A stretch of 35,789 bases of DNA, from NCBI GenBank assembly GCA_964613675.1, contig CAZTIH010000009.1, positions 1 to 35,789 of the forward strand. Direction: 5' to 3'. Shown here in pieces: positions 16,095 to 24,013 of the stretch. Source of the DNA: DAIUCA01 sp964613675. Lineage in GTDB: Bacteria; Pseudomonadota; Gammaproteobacteria; Competibacterales; Competibacteraceae. Below the pieces are notes generated by a model that was not told where the DNA came from, made no database searches, and was given only the letters and a program-made list of their open reading frames with translations. The position numbers were made by a program, and so were the translations under genes. Each line of letters starts with the position of its first letter. Position 1 is the first letter of the stretch.

Positions 16095-17105
16095 ATGGCA
16101 AAAACCATTTTTCTCACGGGAATTACCACCACTGGCACGCCTCATTTAGGGAATTATGTCGGGGCCATTCGTCCTGCAATTCAGGCCAGTCACGATGACA
16201 ATATCCAGGCTTTTTATTTTCTCGCGGACTACCATGCCCTTATAAAAATCCAAGATCCTCAAAGAGTTAGACAGTCTGCCAAAGAGGTCGCCGCAACTTG
16301 GTTGGCGCTGGGATTAAATACCGAGAAAGCCGTTTTTTATCGTCAATCGGCAATTCCGGAAATTACCGAATTAAATTGGCTATTAACCAGTGTAACGGCT
16401 AAGGGTTTAATGAACCGCGCCCATGCTTATAAAGCGGCTATGCAAATTAATGAGGAGGCGGGAAACGATCCCGATTTTGCAATTACAATGGGCTTATTCA
16501 GCTACCCCATTCTGATGGCTGCCGATATTCTGATGTTCAATGCCAACAAAATTCCGGTTGGCCGAGATCAGATTCAACATTTAGAGATGGCCCGTGACAT
16601 CGCTGCCCGATTTAATCACTTCTACGGCGATTATTTCACCATTCCAGAAGTCATGATCGATGAGAATGTAGCGACCTTGACAGGATTAGATGGCCGCAAA
16701 ATGAGTAAAAGCTATGACAATGTCATTCCTTTATTCGCATCCGAAAAGGAATTGCGAAAGCTGGTCATGCGCATCAAAACCAACTCACAGCCGCCGGAAG
16801 AACCTAAAGATCCCGAAAACTGTAGCCTTTTTTCAATTTTCCGTGCATTTGCTTCGCCTCATGAAATCGCCGACGTCCGTCAACGTTATCTGCAAGGGGG
16901 CTTAGGTTGGGGGGAAATGAAACAGATTCTGTTTGACTGTCTGAATCGCGAACTCAGCGGTCCCCGTGAAAAGTATCAGACCTTTATCGAAAATCACGCG
17001 CTGATTGAAGAAGAGCTACGGAAAGGGGCGGAAAAAGCGCGTTCCATCAGTATTTCTTTCATGGCCAAATTAAGGCAAGCCGTGGGAATTGATGCCATTA
17101 ACTAG
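16095..17105 (+). CDS. trpS: Tryptophanyl-tRNA synthetase
   Basis: A 336-residue class I synthetase charging tRNA-Trp. The HIGH-type motif appears as TPHLGN (about residues 14-19), and KMSKS is in GRKMSKSYDN (about 202-211). The DQIQHLEMARDIA segment is also typical. Length agrees with bacterial enzymes (about 330). GGAG precedes the ATG by 8 bases. Its 3' end overlaps the converging KfrA-like gene by 8 bases, so transcripts from the two strands share a short complementary end. Confidence 0.97.
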   Translation: MAKTIFLTGITTTGTPHLGNYVGAIRPAIQASHDDNIQAFYFLADYHALIKIQDPQRVRQSAKEVAATWLALGLNTEKAVFYRQSAIPEITELNWLLTSVTAKGLMNRAHAYKAAMQINEEAGNDPDFAITMGLFSYPILMAADILMFNANKIPVGRDQIQHLEMARDIAARFNHFYGDYFTIPEVMIDENVATLTGLDGRKMSKSYDNVIPLFASEKELRKLVMRIKTNSQPPEEPKDPENCSLFSIFRAFASPHEIADVRQRYLQGGLGWGEMKQILFDCLNRELSGPREKYQTFIENHALIEEELRKGAEKARSISISFMAKLRQAVGIDAIN

Positions 17106-18153
17106 TTGAATCGGATTGATTTTTTTCTGCCGATTCTTCTGTTGATTTGGGTTCGGCAGTTTTTTCAACAAGCCATTGCTTCAATGTATGCAATTCTGTG
17201 TTAACCGACCAATTTTCCTTCTCTAGCGCCTGATTTATTACTTCAAGCGCATTTTTTGCCTGTCTCAAAATATCAAGATTTTTCCCTAATTCGTGAACTT
17301 TCATTTCGAGCACTTCAATGGATTGCTGTTTTTGTTGCAAGTCGAGCAAATTTTTCTGAACTTGTGACGATAATTCCCCAATTAACGCGATTTTTTCCAT
17401 TAAATCACTTTTTAATGCCTGCTTTTCATGTTTAAGTTCGTCGATTTGGGTGCGTAAGGAAATTTGTAATTGCGCTTGGTCTTTTTGAAATTGCTGAAAT
17501 ACTTGTCGATGTTCTTGACGCCCTTGATCTATCTGCAAAAGTAACCGTGCTTGTTCTTTTTCAGCACGGCTCTGCTCAGTCTGTAAAGCGACTGCGTGTT
17601 GCTGTTGCAACGTTTCTATCTGGTTTAGATGTGCTAAGTAATTTGCACCAAGTCGTTCTTGAGCCGTTGCCAAGGTTTGCTGTAACTGGGTGTGTTTCTC
17701 TTCAGCTTGCTGTAACCGCTTCTGCAAGTCTGATAAATGCTGGTCGCGCTCCCCTAAAGCGTTCTGTAAATGTTGTTTAAGCTGCTGTTCTTGTTGGTAA
17801 AGCGACTTGATTTGCTCAACTTCTTGTAGAGCTTGGTCGCGCTCTGCGGTGAATGCAGCGACTTGAGAAGCCATCACTTCCCGTTCCTGTTGCAATTGCC
17901 CATGCGCCAAGGTCACTGCTGTTTGCCAGAAATGTTCCACGGCCTTCATCAAGCCCGCAGGAACATCAGATGGCAGCTCACTTGGATTTCGTCGCCGCTC
18001 CAAGTGAAACTGCTGCAAGTGCTGGTGAATTGTGCTAGCGCTACCGGTTCCGAGTGCCTCGCGAATCCGCATTACCGTCGGATTTTCCCCCTTTGCTAGC
18101 AAAGCGGTTGCAACTTGTTTGATGTCTTCGTACGAAAGCCCCGACCGCCCCAT
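17098..18153 (-). CDS. KfrA-like coiled-coil DNA-binding protein
   Basis: A 351-residue protein with an N-terminal helix-turn-helix of the KfrA_N type (about residues 5-55: YEDIKQVATALLAKGENPTV then IREALGTGSASTIHQHLQQF). A long coiled coil follows (about 85-320), very rich in Gln, Glu, Lys and Leu, and then an acidic Ser-rich tail. KfrA proteins are plasmid-borne autorepressors and nucleoid-like stability factors; chromosomal relatives exist with unclear roles. Only two bases separate it from the upstream gene, so the two are co-transcribed and probably coupled. No plasmid replication or partition genes are nearby. Operator binding is inferred. Confidence 0.82.
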   Translation of the reverse strand: MGRSGLSYEDIKQVATALLAKGENPTVMRIREALGTGSASTIHQHLQQFHLERRRNPSELPSDVPAGLMKAVEHFWQTAVTLAHGQLQQEREVMASQVAAFTAERDQALQEVEQIKSLYQQEQQLKQHLQNALGERDQHLSDLQKRLQQAEEKHTQLQQTLATAQERLGANYLAHLNQIETLQQQHAVALQTEQSRAEKEQARLLLQIDQGRQEHRQVFQQFQKDQAQLQISLRTQIDELKHEKQALKSDLMEKIALIGELSSQVQKNLLDLQQKQQSIEVLEMKVHELGKNLDILRQAKNALEVINQALEKENWSVNTELHTLKQWLVEKTAEPKSTEESAEKNQSDSTS

Positions 18154-18155
18154 TC

Positions 18156-19247
18156 CTACGCCATTGAAGGTTCGATGAGTTGACGCAACTTTTCTGCAAC
18201 CGCCCCTTTACCCGAGTTCTGTAAATCGTGAATCAACTGCGCGAAATTCGGTAATTTCGTAATCCGCTGCGGCAATAACAACAAATTCCCTTTCTGACTG
18301 ATCACCCATTCGCATCCCTGAGTACACGAAAAGGCCGATTGACAGTTGGGTTTTTCCCGCCCACAGACCGGTGAAACCGCTTGCCGATAACAGGGTTGGA
18401 ACGGCTGAGATTTGGGCAACGCTTCGATGAACGCTTCAATTTTCTGTCCTTCTATCACCACCATCTCATTTTTCAGAAGCTTCTGAATCACGGTCTCAAG
18501 ATCGAAATTCGGTTTTGTCGCTACCAAAGGTGTGAGCTGCAAACCCTGTGTGTTCTGATGCCACTGGTAATTTTTCAGAAGCTGATTGAGCCAAGGCTCT
18601 GCATCCTGCAATGTTAGGAATGTATCGACTTGCTCAATCGCTACAGATACCGCTCGGTGTTCTGATAATGCACAAATGACCGTTCTCAACGGCGAATGAT
18701 GCCCTAACTGATGTAATAAGCGGAATTGCTGCCGAGAAATGCGCGCTTGCTCAATAGAAGTCTCTGGCTGTAATAAAAGATCTCCCGTCTGCGGATCTTG
18801 AGACCATTGGGTTTGATTGACGATTTGAGCTAACCGCGTCGAGTGAGGCAACTCCTGAAGCAAATCATCGACAACTTCAAAAGGCACTCGACACCCGAAT
18901 CCGTTGAATAGAGGCGTTAATGCTTGCCGCAATGCAATATTTTGGCGTCGCTCGACGATTTTTGGGAGCGTGAATAATTTGCTCTGGCTGCCGTAACTAA
19001 CATAGGCATAGCGAAGTCCGTAACGCGCTAATTTTTCAACTAAATCTCCTGAGGACTGCTGAAAAATGAAGCGCCAACGCATCTGAACCTTCGCAGATAA
19101 ACAATCGAATTTAATGGCTTTGGGCGCAGATTCTCCTGGGGCCTGCAATAGCTCAATCCGCAAGTCTTCCTCTTCTAAGTTGCTTAAAAACGCTTTGACC
19201 TCAGTAAGAGATGACAGCGTTGACGACATCATGGCGATAGCGTTCAT
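18156..19247 (-). CDS. Uncharacterised protein with C-terminal cysteine cluster
   Basis: A 363-residue protein with no family I recognise. It is soluble by appearance. Near the C-terminus five cysteines fall within 27 residues (CYRQAVSPVCGREKPNCQSA, then SCTQGC), spaced C-x8-C-x6-C-x5-C-x3-C, suggesting a zinc or Fe-S site. ATG 19247 follows AGAGAG; the frame can be extended to TTG 19271, which lacks a site. It is the first gene of a pair with the KfrA-like gene and has its own promoter at 19282-19310. A perfect 16-bp palindrome, TTCAGAAGCTTCTGAA, lies inside it at 18472-18487. Confidence 0.75.
   Translation of the reverse strand: MNAIAMMSSTLSSLTEVKAFLSNLEEEDLRIELLQAPGESAPKAIKFDCLSAKVQMRWRFIFQQSSGDLVEKLARYGLRYAYVSYGSQSKLFTLPKIVERRQNIALRQALTPLFNGFGCRVPFEVVDDLLQELPHSTRLAQIVNQTQWSQDPQTGDLLLQPETSIEQARISRQQFRLLHQLGHHSPLRTVICALSEHRAVSVAIEQVDTFLTLQDAEPWLNQLLKNYQWHQNTQGLQLTPLVATKPNFDLETVIQKLLKNEMVVIEGQKIEAFIEALPKSQPFQPCYRQAVSPVCGREKPNCQSAFSCTQGCEWVISQKGNLLLLPQRITKLPNFAQLIHDLQNSGKGAVAEKLRQLIEPSMA
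18472..18487. repeat. Perfect 16-bp palindrome of the TTCAGAA heptamer
   Basis: TTCAGAAGCTTCTGAA is two head-to-head copies of TTCAGAA with GC between. It lies within a coding region and encodes ordinary residues on the minus strand. The same heptamer is frequent across the window. Confidence 0.7.
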
Positions 19248-19281
19248 AAATTTTCTCTCTAAATCACGCAATTAACGACTA

Positions 19282-19310
19282 CATATAATAATTACACATT
19301 GCTTGTACAA
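19282..19310 (-). promoter_or_regulatory. Sigma70-type promoter for the cysteine-cluster/KfrA-like pair
   Basis: On the minus strand TTGTAC (19310-19305) and TATATG (19287-19282) are 17 bases apart, in an AT-rich stretch upstream of ATG 19247. The -35 overlaps an imperfect palindrome at 19305-19319 (GTACAA-TAC-TTATAC on the plus strand), a candidate operator for autoregulation by the KfrA-like product. Operator role is inferred. Confidence 0.5.
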
Positions 19311-19342
19311 TACTTATACAGATCATATGCGGGAAAGTGCCC

Positions 19343-19993
19343 TTACGAAAACAAGTAATTTGTTAAGAATTGTGATGTCCACTCTTTACTAAAACATTGA
19401 TTTAATAAAGGAATTCCTGGCGAATGCGCACAGTGCAAATTTCGGTAATGGTGCAAATTTGAGTGGTGATCTGCGGGAGAGGTGCAGGTTGGCGGGTGAG
19501 AGAATTGGGCAACAAGTTGTTCCCAAAGGCATTCATGCACCGCTTCAAGTTGAATCAGCTCCTCAACCGTTGGACGTAAGAAAAAATCAGCATGAGAACG
19601 GCTCGCCTCATACCAATTGGGGGGGTCACTGGCATTTTGTAATGGAAATTGCGCGTGGGTTTCCTGCAATTTTTCACGCCCCCAAGCGAACTCTCCATGT
19701 AAATCCGGTAAGTCGATAACAGCCACAATCGGTCGTTTGCCGAGAACCACAAACTCAAGCGCATAAACGGGCAATGCGACGGTGGGGTGAGGAAAGAAAA
19801 AGACATTAACAATCTGAATCTTAGGACCAAAAATGTGAACCGCCCGCAAATCCCCGCAAGCATGTTGAGCTGTACGGTAATTTAGAATGAGTTCGCCCTG
19901 AGATTGGGGGTGGGTGCGATGCGCGAATTCGGGTGGAATCGGGATTTCTTGCCAAGTATCGCTAAAAAGTCGTTCAAAAAGAGCCTGAAACAT
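19343..19993 (-). CDS. Ferredoxin-dependent bilin reductase-like protein (PcyA/PebA/HY2 superfamily)
   Basis: A 216-residue soluble protein. Three blocks match the FDBR superfamily, which reduces biliverdin with ferredoxin electrons: residues 49-97 (LRAVHIFGPKIQIVNVFFFP, then LPVYALEFVVLGKRPIVAVI), the PNWYEASRSHADFFLRP region (125-141), and the C-terminal FSKEWTSQFLTNYLFS, corresponding to the family's FGxEWAxxY...LFD ending. Aligned by eye to PcyA, N63 takes the place of His88, as in PebA/HY2 members, and E80 takes the place of catalytic Asp105; the second conserved Asp region near the C-terminus also looks changed. A longer frame to 20128 runs through tRNA-Arg, so ATG 19993 is the start, without a clear Shine-Dalgarno. 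No heme oxygenase or phytochrome is in the window. Family call from pattern memory; product unknown. Confidence 0.75.
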   Translation of the reverse strand: MFQALFERLFSDTWQEIPIPPEFAHRTHPQSQGELILNYRTAQHACGDLRAVHIFGPKIQIVNVFFFPHPTVALPVYALEFVVLGKRPIVAVIDLPDLHGEFAWGREKLQETHAQFPLQNASDPPNWYEASRSHADFFLRPTVEELIQLEAVHECLWEQLVAQFSHPPTCTSPADHHSNLHHYRNLHCAHSPGIPLLNQCFSKEWTSQFLTNYLFS

Positions 19994-20050
19994 GATTTGG
20001 GGCTTTACGGATGAAAACAGATTGGGCAATCTCGCCGCCCTAAATGTTTT

Positions 20051-20127
20051 GCGCCCATAGCTCAATTGGATAGAGCAACAGCCTTCTAAGCTGTCGGTTA
20101 CAGGTTCGAGTCCTGTTGGGCGCGCCA
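20051..20127 (+). tRNA. tRNA-Arg (anticodon TCT)
   Basis: A complete cloverleaf: acceptor GCGCCCA pairs with TGGGCGC, D arm GCTC/GAGC, anticodon stem ACAGC/GCTGT around loop CTTCTAA (anticodon TCT, reading AGA/AGG), T arm ACAGG/CCTGT with TTCGAGT. The discriminator is G and CCA is encoded at 20125-20127. It is divergent from the bilin reductase-like gene. Confidence 0.97.
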
Positions 20128-20158
20128 CTTCCCTCTCATTAGATCAGTTCCGCAAACT

Positions 20159-20189
20159 AAAAAACTCCGCCCTCAAAAGAGAGCAGAGT
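20159..20189 (-). terminator. Intrinsic terminator of the phoX-family gene
   Basis: On the minus strand an 11-bp stem (arms 20179-20189 and 20064+100 to 20174, i.e. 20164-20174, with two G-U pairs) closes a TTTT loop and is followed by a T run (20159-20164). It lies 29 bases past the PhoX-family stop codon. Confidence 0.85.
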
Positions 20190-20217
20190 CCTTGTTTGTA
20201 AAAGGATTGTGAGGCGA

Positions 20218-22288
20218 TTATGCGCCGATCACGCCCCCATCTTCACGGGTAATAGCCAGTGTCGCCGAACGCGGATATGGCGCATCTTCACTGGGCCAAC
20301 GACTAGTTAACTTAACTTCGGCAAAGTCTTCTGGAGAAGTCGTTGCACCGGGATGTTGCACATTAACAAACATGGTTTTCCGATCCGGCGTCGTCACAAC
20401 ACCCGTGATCTCTTGCCCGACGGGGCCGACTAAGAAACGACGAATCACTTTGTTAACGGGGTCTGCCGCCAACATCGCGTTATTTCCGAACTGCTCCCAT
20501 TTACCAGTGTTCAACACACTTTCGCTCATATCAGTCTGAATCCACAGACGCGCATCGGCATCAAACCAGAGACCATCTGGGCTGTTGAAGATATTGGTTT
20601 CATCCAACGAAGCACCCGCCAGTTCAGACTCTCCTTCTGGGCCCGCCAACACAAAGAGGTTCCACTCAAACTGCTTCGACGCCAAATTATCCTCTGCTTC
20701 ACGCCAGCGGATGATATGCCCCCAATCATTCTCAGTACGGGGATTCGCCGCATCAGCTTCTTGACGACGATTGTTATTCGTCAGGGTGAAATAGACTTCC
20801 TTCGTTTTCGGATCCACCGCACCCCATTCCGGACGATCCATTTTGGTAGCACCCACCGTATCTGCGGACAAACGGGTGTTCACTAACACATCTGCTTGGC
20901 TGTTAAAGCCGTTTTCGGGGGTCAACGGTCCCATGCCAAATACTAAGGGTAACCAGTCACCCGTCCCATCTTCATTGAAGCGGGCAACATACAAAGTCCC
21001 GTTGTCGAGCAGGTGACCACTGGCCGTTTCTTTCTGATAGGGCTGTGTGCTGACATACTTGTAGATGTACTCATCACGGGCATCGTCTCCCGCATAACAG
21101 ACAAGCGGTTGACCTTCCACAGGCTCATGGAACACGACGCCTTCATGAGCAAACCGACCTAATTGCGTGCGTTTGACTGGACGTGATTCGGGGTTAAACG
21201 GGTCGATCTCAACCACCCAACCAAAGCCATTGACTTCATTGCGATAGTCTTCGGTCGCGGAGGCGGCTTTGGGGGTCACATCGAAGCGCAAAAATTCGTC
21301 GGCACCACTGTCTGCCAATTCCCAACCGTAACGACTGACTTTTTCCTTGCTGACTCCATAACGGCTCTGTTCACGCGGCACTTCCGCCGAATGATTCGTG
21401 AAGTATCTCGCCCAGTTTTCTTCGCAGGTTAAGTAAGTATTCCAAGGGGTTACGCCGTGCGCACAGTTGTTCAGAGTGCCACGAGTGAGGGTGCCGTCTG
21501 GGCTAAATTGGGTCTTAACGAAGTCTGTCCCGCGTACCGGACCACTGANNNNNNNNNNTCGAATCTTCCGCTGTCGTATGGTTCAGCCCGCCGGGTTCGC
21601 ACTTGGGATTCTCGGTACAATTGGCTGGATAGCCGACGGTTTCCCACTGGCCATCAGAATTCTGTTGAATACGCGCAATCGTAACGCCGTGAGCGTGCAA
21701 CTCTTTCAGAATTTCATCGGCGGGCCGTTTGCCATCTTCTTGCACGGGAACCGCAGAACGAGATAGCGCTTTAGCTTTGGCCGTAGTGTGCATAAAACGC
21801 GGTTCGATGTATTCGTGGTTCATCACCAACAAGCCATCCACCGAGCTGCCTTCATAGGGGCTGTTACCTTCGATGGGGAAGAAGTGCATCCCATCGTGGT
21901 GTGAACCGACTTGATGAGCTTGATCTTCGCCGCTATTGGTGAGGGGATCAAAGGCGGGGAAGTTACCCGAAATCGGCTCGCCCCAGGGGAGAATGATTTG
22001 CAGTTTGTAGCCCGTGGGCAAAGTCACGGTGTCTTCAGCGTGGATGCTTACGGCTTCAAAACCCAACAAGGTGGTTGAAGGGGTCGTGGCAGCAGCCAAA
22101 GGGGCATAGGCGGAGGTCGCGAAAAAGCCCGCAACGGCGGCCTGCAAACTTCCGCGAATCACATCACGACGCGATAAACGTTTTTCTAAAATGCTTTGGA
22201 AAGTGGGATTTTTGGACAGGTTGCTGAGGGGTTCATCCCCATCTTGGTTATCGATAATGAACGAAGTATCGGTATTGTTGGTGCTCAT
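20218..22288 (-). CDS. PhoX-family (DUF839) Tat-exported phosphatase, interrupted by assembly gap
   Basis: One gene crossed by the 10-N gap. The N-terminal part has a Tat motif (LSRRDVIRGS with a hydrophobic stretch ending near PLAAA), then VMNHEYIEPRFM and AHGVTIARI, typical of PhoX. After the gap the reading continues SGPVRGTDFVKTQFSPDGT, then NNCAHGVTPWNTYLTCEEN, the conserved cysteine-containing metal-site region, and further on FNSPDGLWFDADARLWIQTD. PhoX enzymes are periplasmic Ca/Fe-dependent alkaline phosphatases that release phosphate from esters; some relatives are of unknown specificity. The frames on the two sides do not agree across exactly 10 bases, so the true gap is another length. 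The frame found after the gap can start at an internal GTG (21381), but this is not a real start. Length about 690 residues fits the family. Confidence 0.88.
21549..21558. other. Scaffold gap (10 N)
   Basis: Ten undetermined bases inside the PhoX-family gene. The flanking frames are offset, so the N count is a placeholder. The segment expected here in PhoX proteins (the RRIT-type motif before the GP-xG block) is not visible and may be lost in the gap. Confidence 0.95.
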
Positions 22289-22364
22289 TTACGCCTCTGC
22301 GCTTGAGTTAGGGAAGGCGAAGAGCAGGCTATAAATCGAGTATTTCACTTCTGTTACATCGGTA

Positions 22365-22385
22365 AGACATTTTTACTACATGTCT
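22365..22385. promoter_or_regulatory. Inverted repeat upstream of the phoX-family gene
   Basis: AGACAT (22365-22370) and ATGTCT (22380-22385) form a 6-bp inverted repeat 9 bases apart, 77 bases before the PhoX-family ATG. A candidate operator only; it does not match the direct-repeat Pho box well. The rest of the 273-base intergenic region (22289-22561) is AT-rich and holds no gene I can support. Confidence 0.3.
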
Positions 22386-22561
22386 AAGTTTTCACGCCAA
22401 AAAGATTTAACCAATTGATTTATAAAGGGTTTATTTGATTAAAGGATTCGCAAAAAATCTGATGACTGCAAAAATCATCGTTTCGTGCGCTCAGAAAGTT
22501 TAATGATTTTCCCGTCAATTCCGCAACTTCCCTGTTGCATCCGAGCGACGAAATACAGCGA

Positions 22562-23038
22562 CTAAAACACCGCCAGAGATTTCATTTGCTGGGTTTCAGA
22601 ATTGAAGAAGCTCCGACCTTCCGAACCGCCATCATCTCGAATCCGTTGCAGAACTTGATTGGCGCGGTTGACGCCATCTTGCAGACTTTGGCGACAGTTA
22701 TCTAAACGGCTTTGTAATTCATCCGCTTGGTTCTGCAAATCCGCCTTTTGCTGAGTGCTGAGAACATCCCACGTAGCCATAAATTCGTTCCACAAATCCT
22801 GTGTACTGACGAATTCGGTATGGCTAACGACGGCTAATTGCTTGGCTTTTTCGTACTCACCGCGCAACCGCGTGAAGGTTTCTTGTTGCGCTTGACGACG
22901 TTCTGCATCACGACGTGCTTCACGATTATCTCGACGCTCTTGTTCGCGCTCTTCGGTTTCGCGGCCATCTTTTTCGATGGCATCGTATAAGGCTTTGCCC
23001 GCTACCACTACAGCAGCACCAATTAACCAAGGTAACAT
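22562..23038 (-). CDS. Uncharacterised 158-aa membrane-anchored coiled-coil protein
   Basis: It begins MLPWLIGAAVVVAGKALYDA, a short hydrophobic anchor or uncleaved signal, followed by a very charged Arg/Glu-rich stretch (about residues 24-52) and a long helical, coiled-coil-like region (about 55-135). GGAGTG precedes the ATG by 7 bases. It follows the two paralogous small genes on the same strand after 63 bases and may belong to their operon. No family is recognised; the arrangement suggests a structural or scaffold protein at the inner membrane. Confidence 0.7.
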   Translation of the reverse strand: MLPWLIGAAVVVAGKALYDAIEKDGRETEEREQERRDNREARRDAERRQAQQETFTRLRGEYEKAKQLAVVSHTEFVSTQDLWNEFMATWDVLSTQQKADLQNQADELQSRLDNCRQSLQDGVNRANQVLQRIRDDGGSEGRSFFNSETQQMKSLAVF

Positions 23039-23101
23039 GATTTTACACTCCTAATTGTTGGGAAATAATTGAAAAACATAGGTTTTAAGTAGATAGATTT
23101 G

Positions 23102-23494
23102 CTACAAAGGGGTATTCGCTAAGAACACCATCAATGTCTGAACAACCTGCAAACGGGCCGCTTCAGAAAGCTGCGGATTTTCCAATGTGCGGCAAAGACT
23201 GGCGATGACGGCACTCCGTTCATGGGCTTTCATCTGCAAATGCGCTAACGCCAATTCAAAATTCCGTTGTGAATCGCGATCTTGCGCAGCGATTTCGGCA
23301 AGGCTCATTTGCAATTCGGCGTCGATCATTCGCAATTTTACTTGCGTCTTCGCGGCTAACCGCACCATCGCCTGTTCGTGGTCTTGACGGCTGCTTTCGC
23401 GAAATAAGTCGGTCAATGCTTGACCTACAGCAATCGGAATTCCCGTGGGCAAAGTCGTCGGCAACGGCACTGGGGATATAGTTGGTAGGTTCAT
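23102..23494 (-). CDS. Uncharacterised 130-aa helical protein, paralogue of the gene at 23491
   Basis: A Pro-rich start (MNLPTISPVPLPTTLPTGIP) leads into an almost fully helical body with few aromatic residues. Residues from about 38 (DHEQAMVRLAAKTQVKLRMI) align with the neighbour's EHTYAMERLADRHDARMAEL (HxxAMxRLA shared), followed in both by an Ile/Leu/Gln-rich helix. The start codon overlaps the upstream stop as ATGA, indicating translational coupling. Function unknown. Confidence 0.72.
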   Translation of the reverse strand: MNLPTISPVPLPTTLPTGIPIAVGQALTDLFRESSRQDHEQAMVRLAAKTQVKLRMIDAELQMSLAEIAAQDRDSQRNFELALAHLQMKAHERSAVIASLCRTLENPQLSEAARLQVVQTLMVFLANTPL

Positions 23495-23916
23495 CGCGGT
23501 TTACCACTTGCGATATTTTGCGCCTGCTTCAAACGCGCTTGACTGCCCATCAGTTCAGACAAAATCTGCCGTAGCACTTCTGGAAACAACATCTCTGCCT
23601 GTTCGCGCAGGCTGGCGTTATCAGAAATGAGCATTTGCCGCATTTCGCGCAGAACGGTCTTCAACGATTGATGCCGCACGGTTTGTTCCTGCGTTGCGAA
23701 TAAAATCAATGCCATTTCCCGTAGCGTTTCCCGCTGTTGTTGTACGATTTGGGCAATCTTGACCTGATGATCCGCCCGCAACTCTGCCATCCGCGCATCG
23801 TGCCGATCCGCAAGCCGCTCCATTGCATAGGTGTGCTCGTTGCTGGGCGTATCAGATGTGAAACGAATGGCGTTCATCAGATCGCCAACTGGATTACCTG
23901 GATCGTGAATAGACAT
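23491..23916 (-). CDS. Uncharacterised 141-aa helical protein, first gene of three-gene cluster
   Basis: Begins MSIHDPGNPVGDLMNAIRFT and then is helical and highly charged. It shares the HxxAMxRLA block and downstream helix pattern with the next gene, so the two look like an old tandem duplication with different ends. GAGAGG lies about 8 bases before the ATG. It heads a run of three small genes on the minus strand, between the MOSC gene and the phoX-family gene. No enzyme motif, signal peptide or membrane helix is seen. Confidence 0.72.
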   Translation of the reverse strand: MSIHDPGNPVGDLMNAIRFTSDTPSNEHTYAMERLADRHDARMAELRADHQVKIAQIVQQQRETLREMALILFATQEQTVRHQSLKTVLREMRQMLISDNASLREQAEMLFPEVLRQILSELMGSQARLKQAQNIASGKPR

Positions 23917-24013
23917 CGCAACGCCCTCTCTTGAATTGCGATGATCCTACGCCCTCTCCGCGACAGGTTGTGTCGTTCACAAGCTAGTCGCACAAATGTT
24001 TACGAGATTCTGT

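Noticed and set aside
20051..20127. tRNA-Arg as a phage or island attachment site
   Set aside because: No integrase and no direct repeat of the tRNA 3' end found in the window.
19994..20128. Upstream extension of the bilin reductase-like frame through the tRNA gene
   Set aside because: The added residues are the translation of the tRNA-Arg complement; the family fold begins after ATG 19993.
22289..22400. Pho box before the phoX-family gene
   Set aside because: The CTGTTAC-like piece has no properly spaced second copy in the right orientation.
22523..22538. Hairpin GCAAC-TTCCCT-GTTGC as terminator of the 22562 gene
   Set aside because: Five-base stem with no T run.
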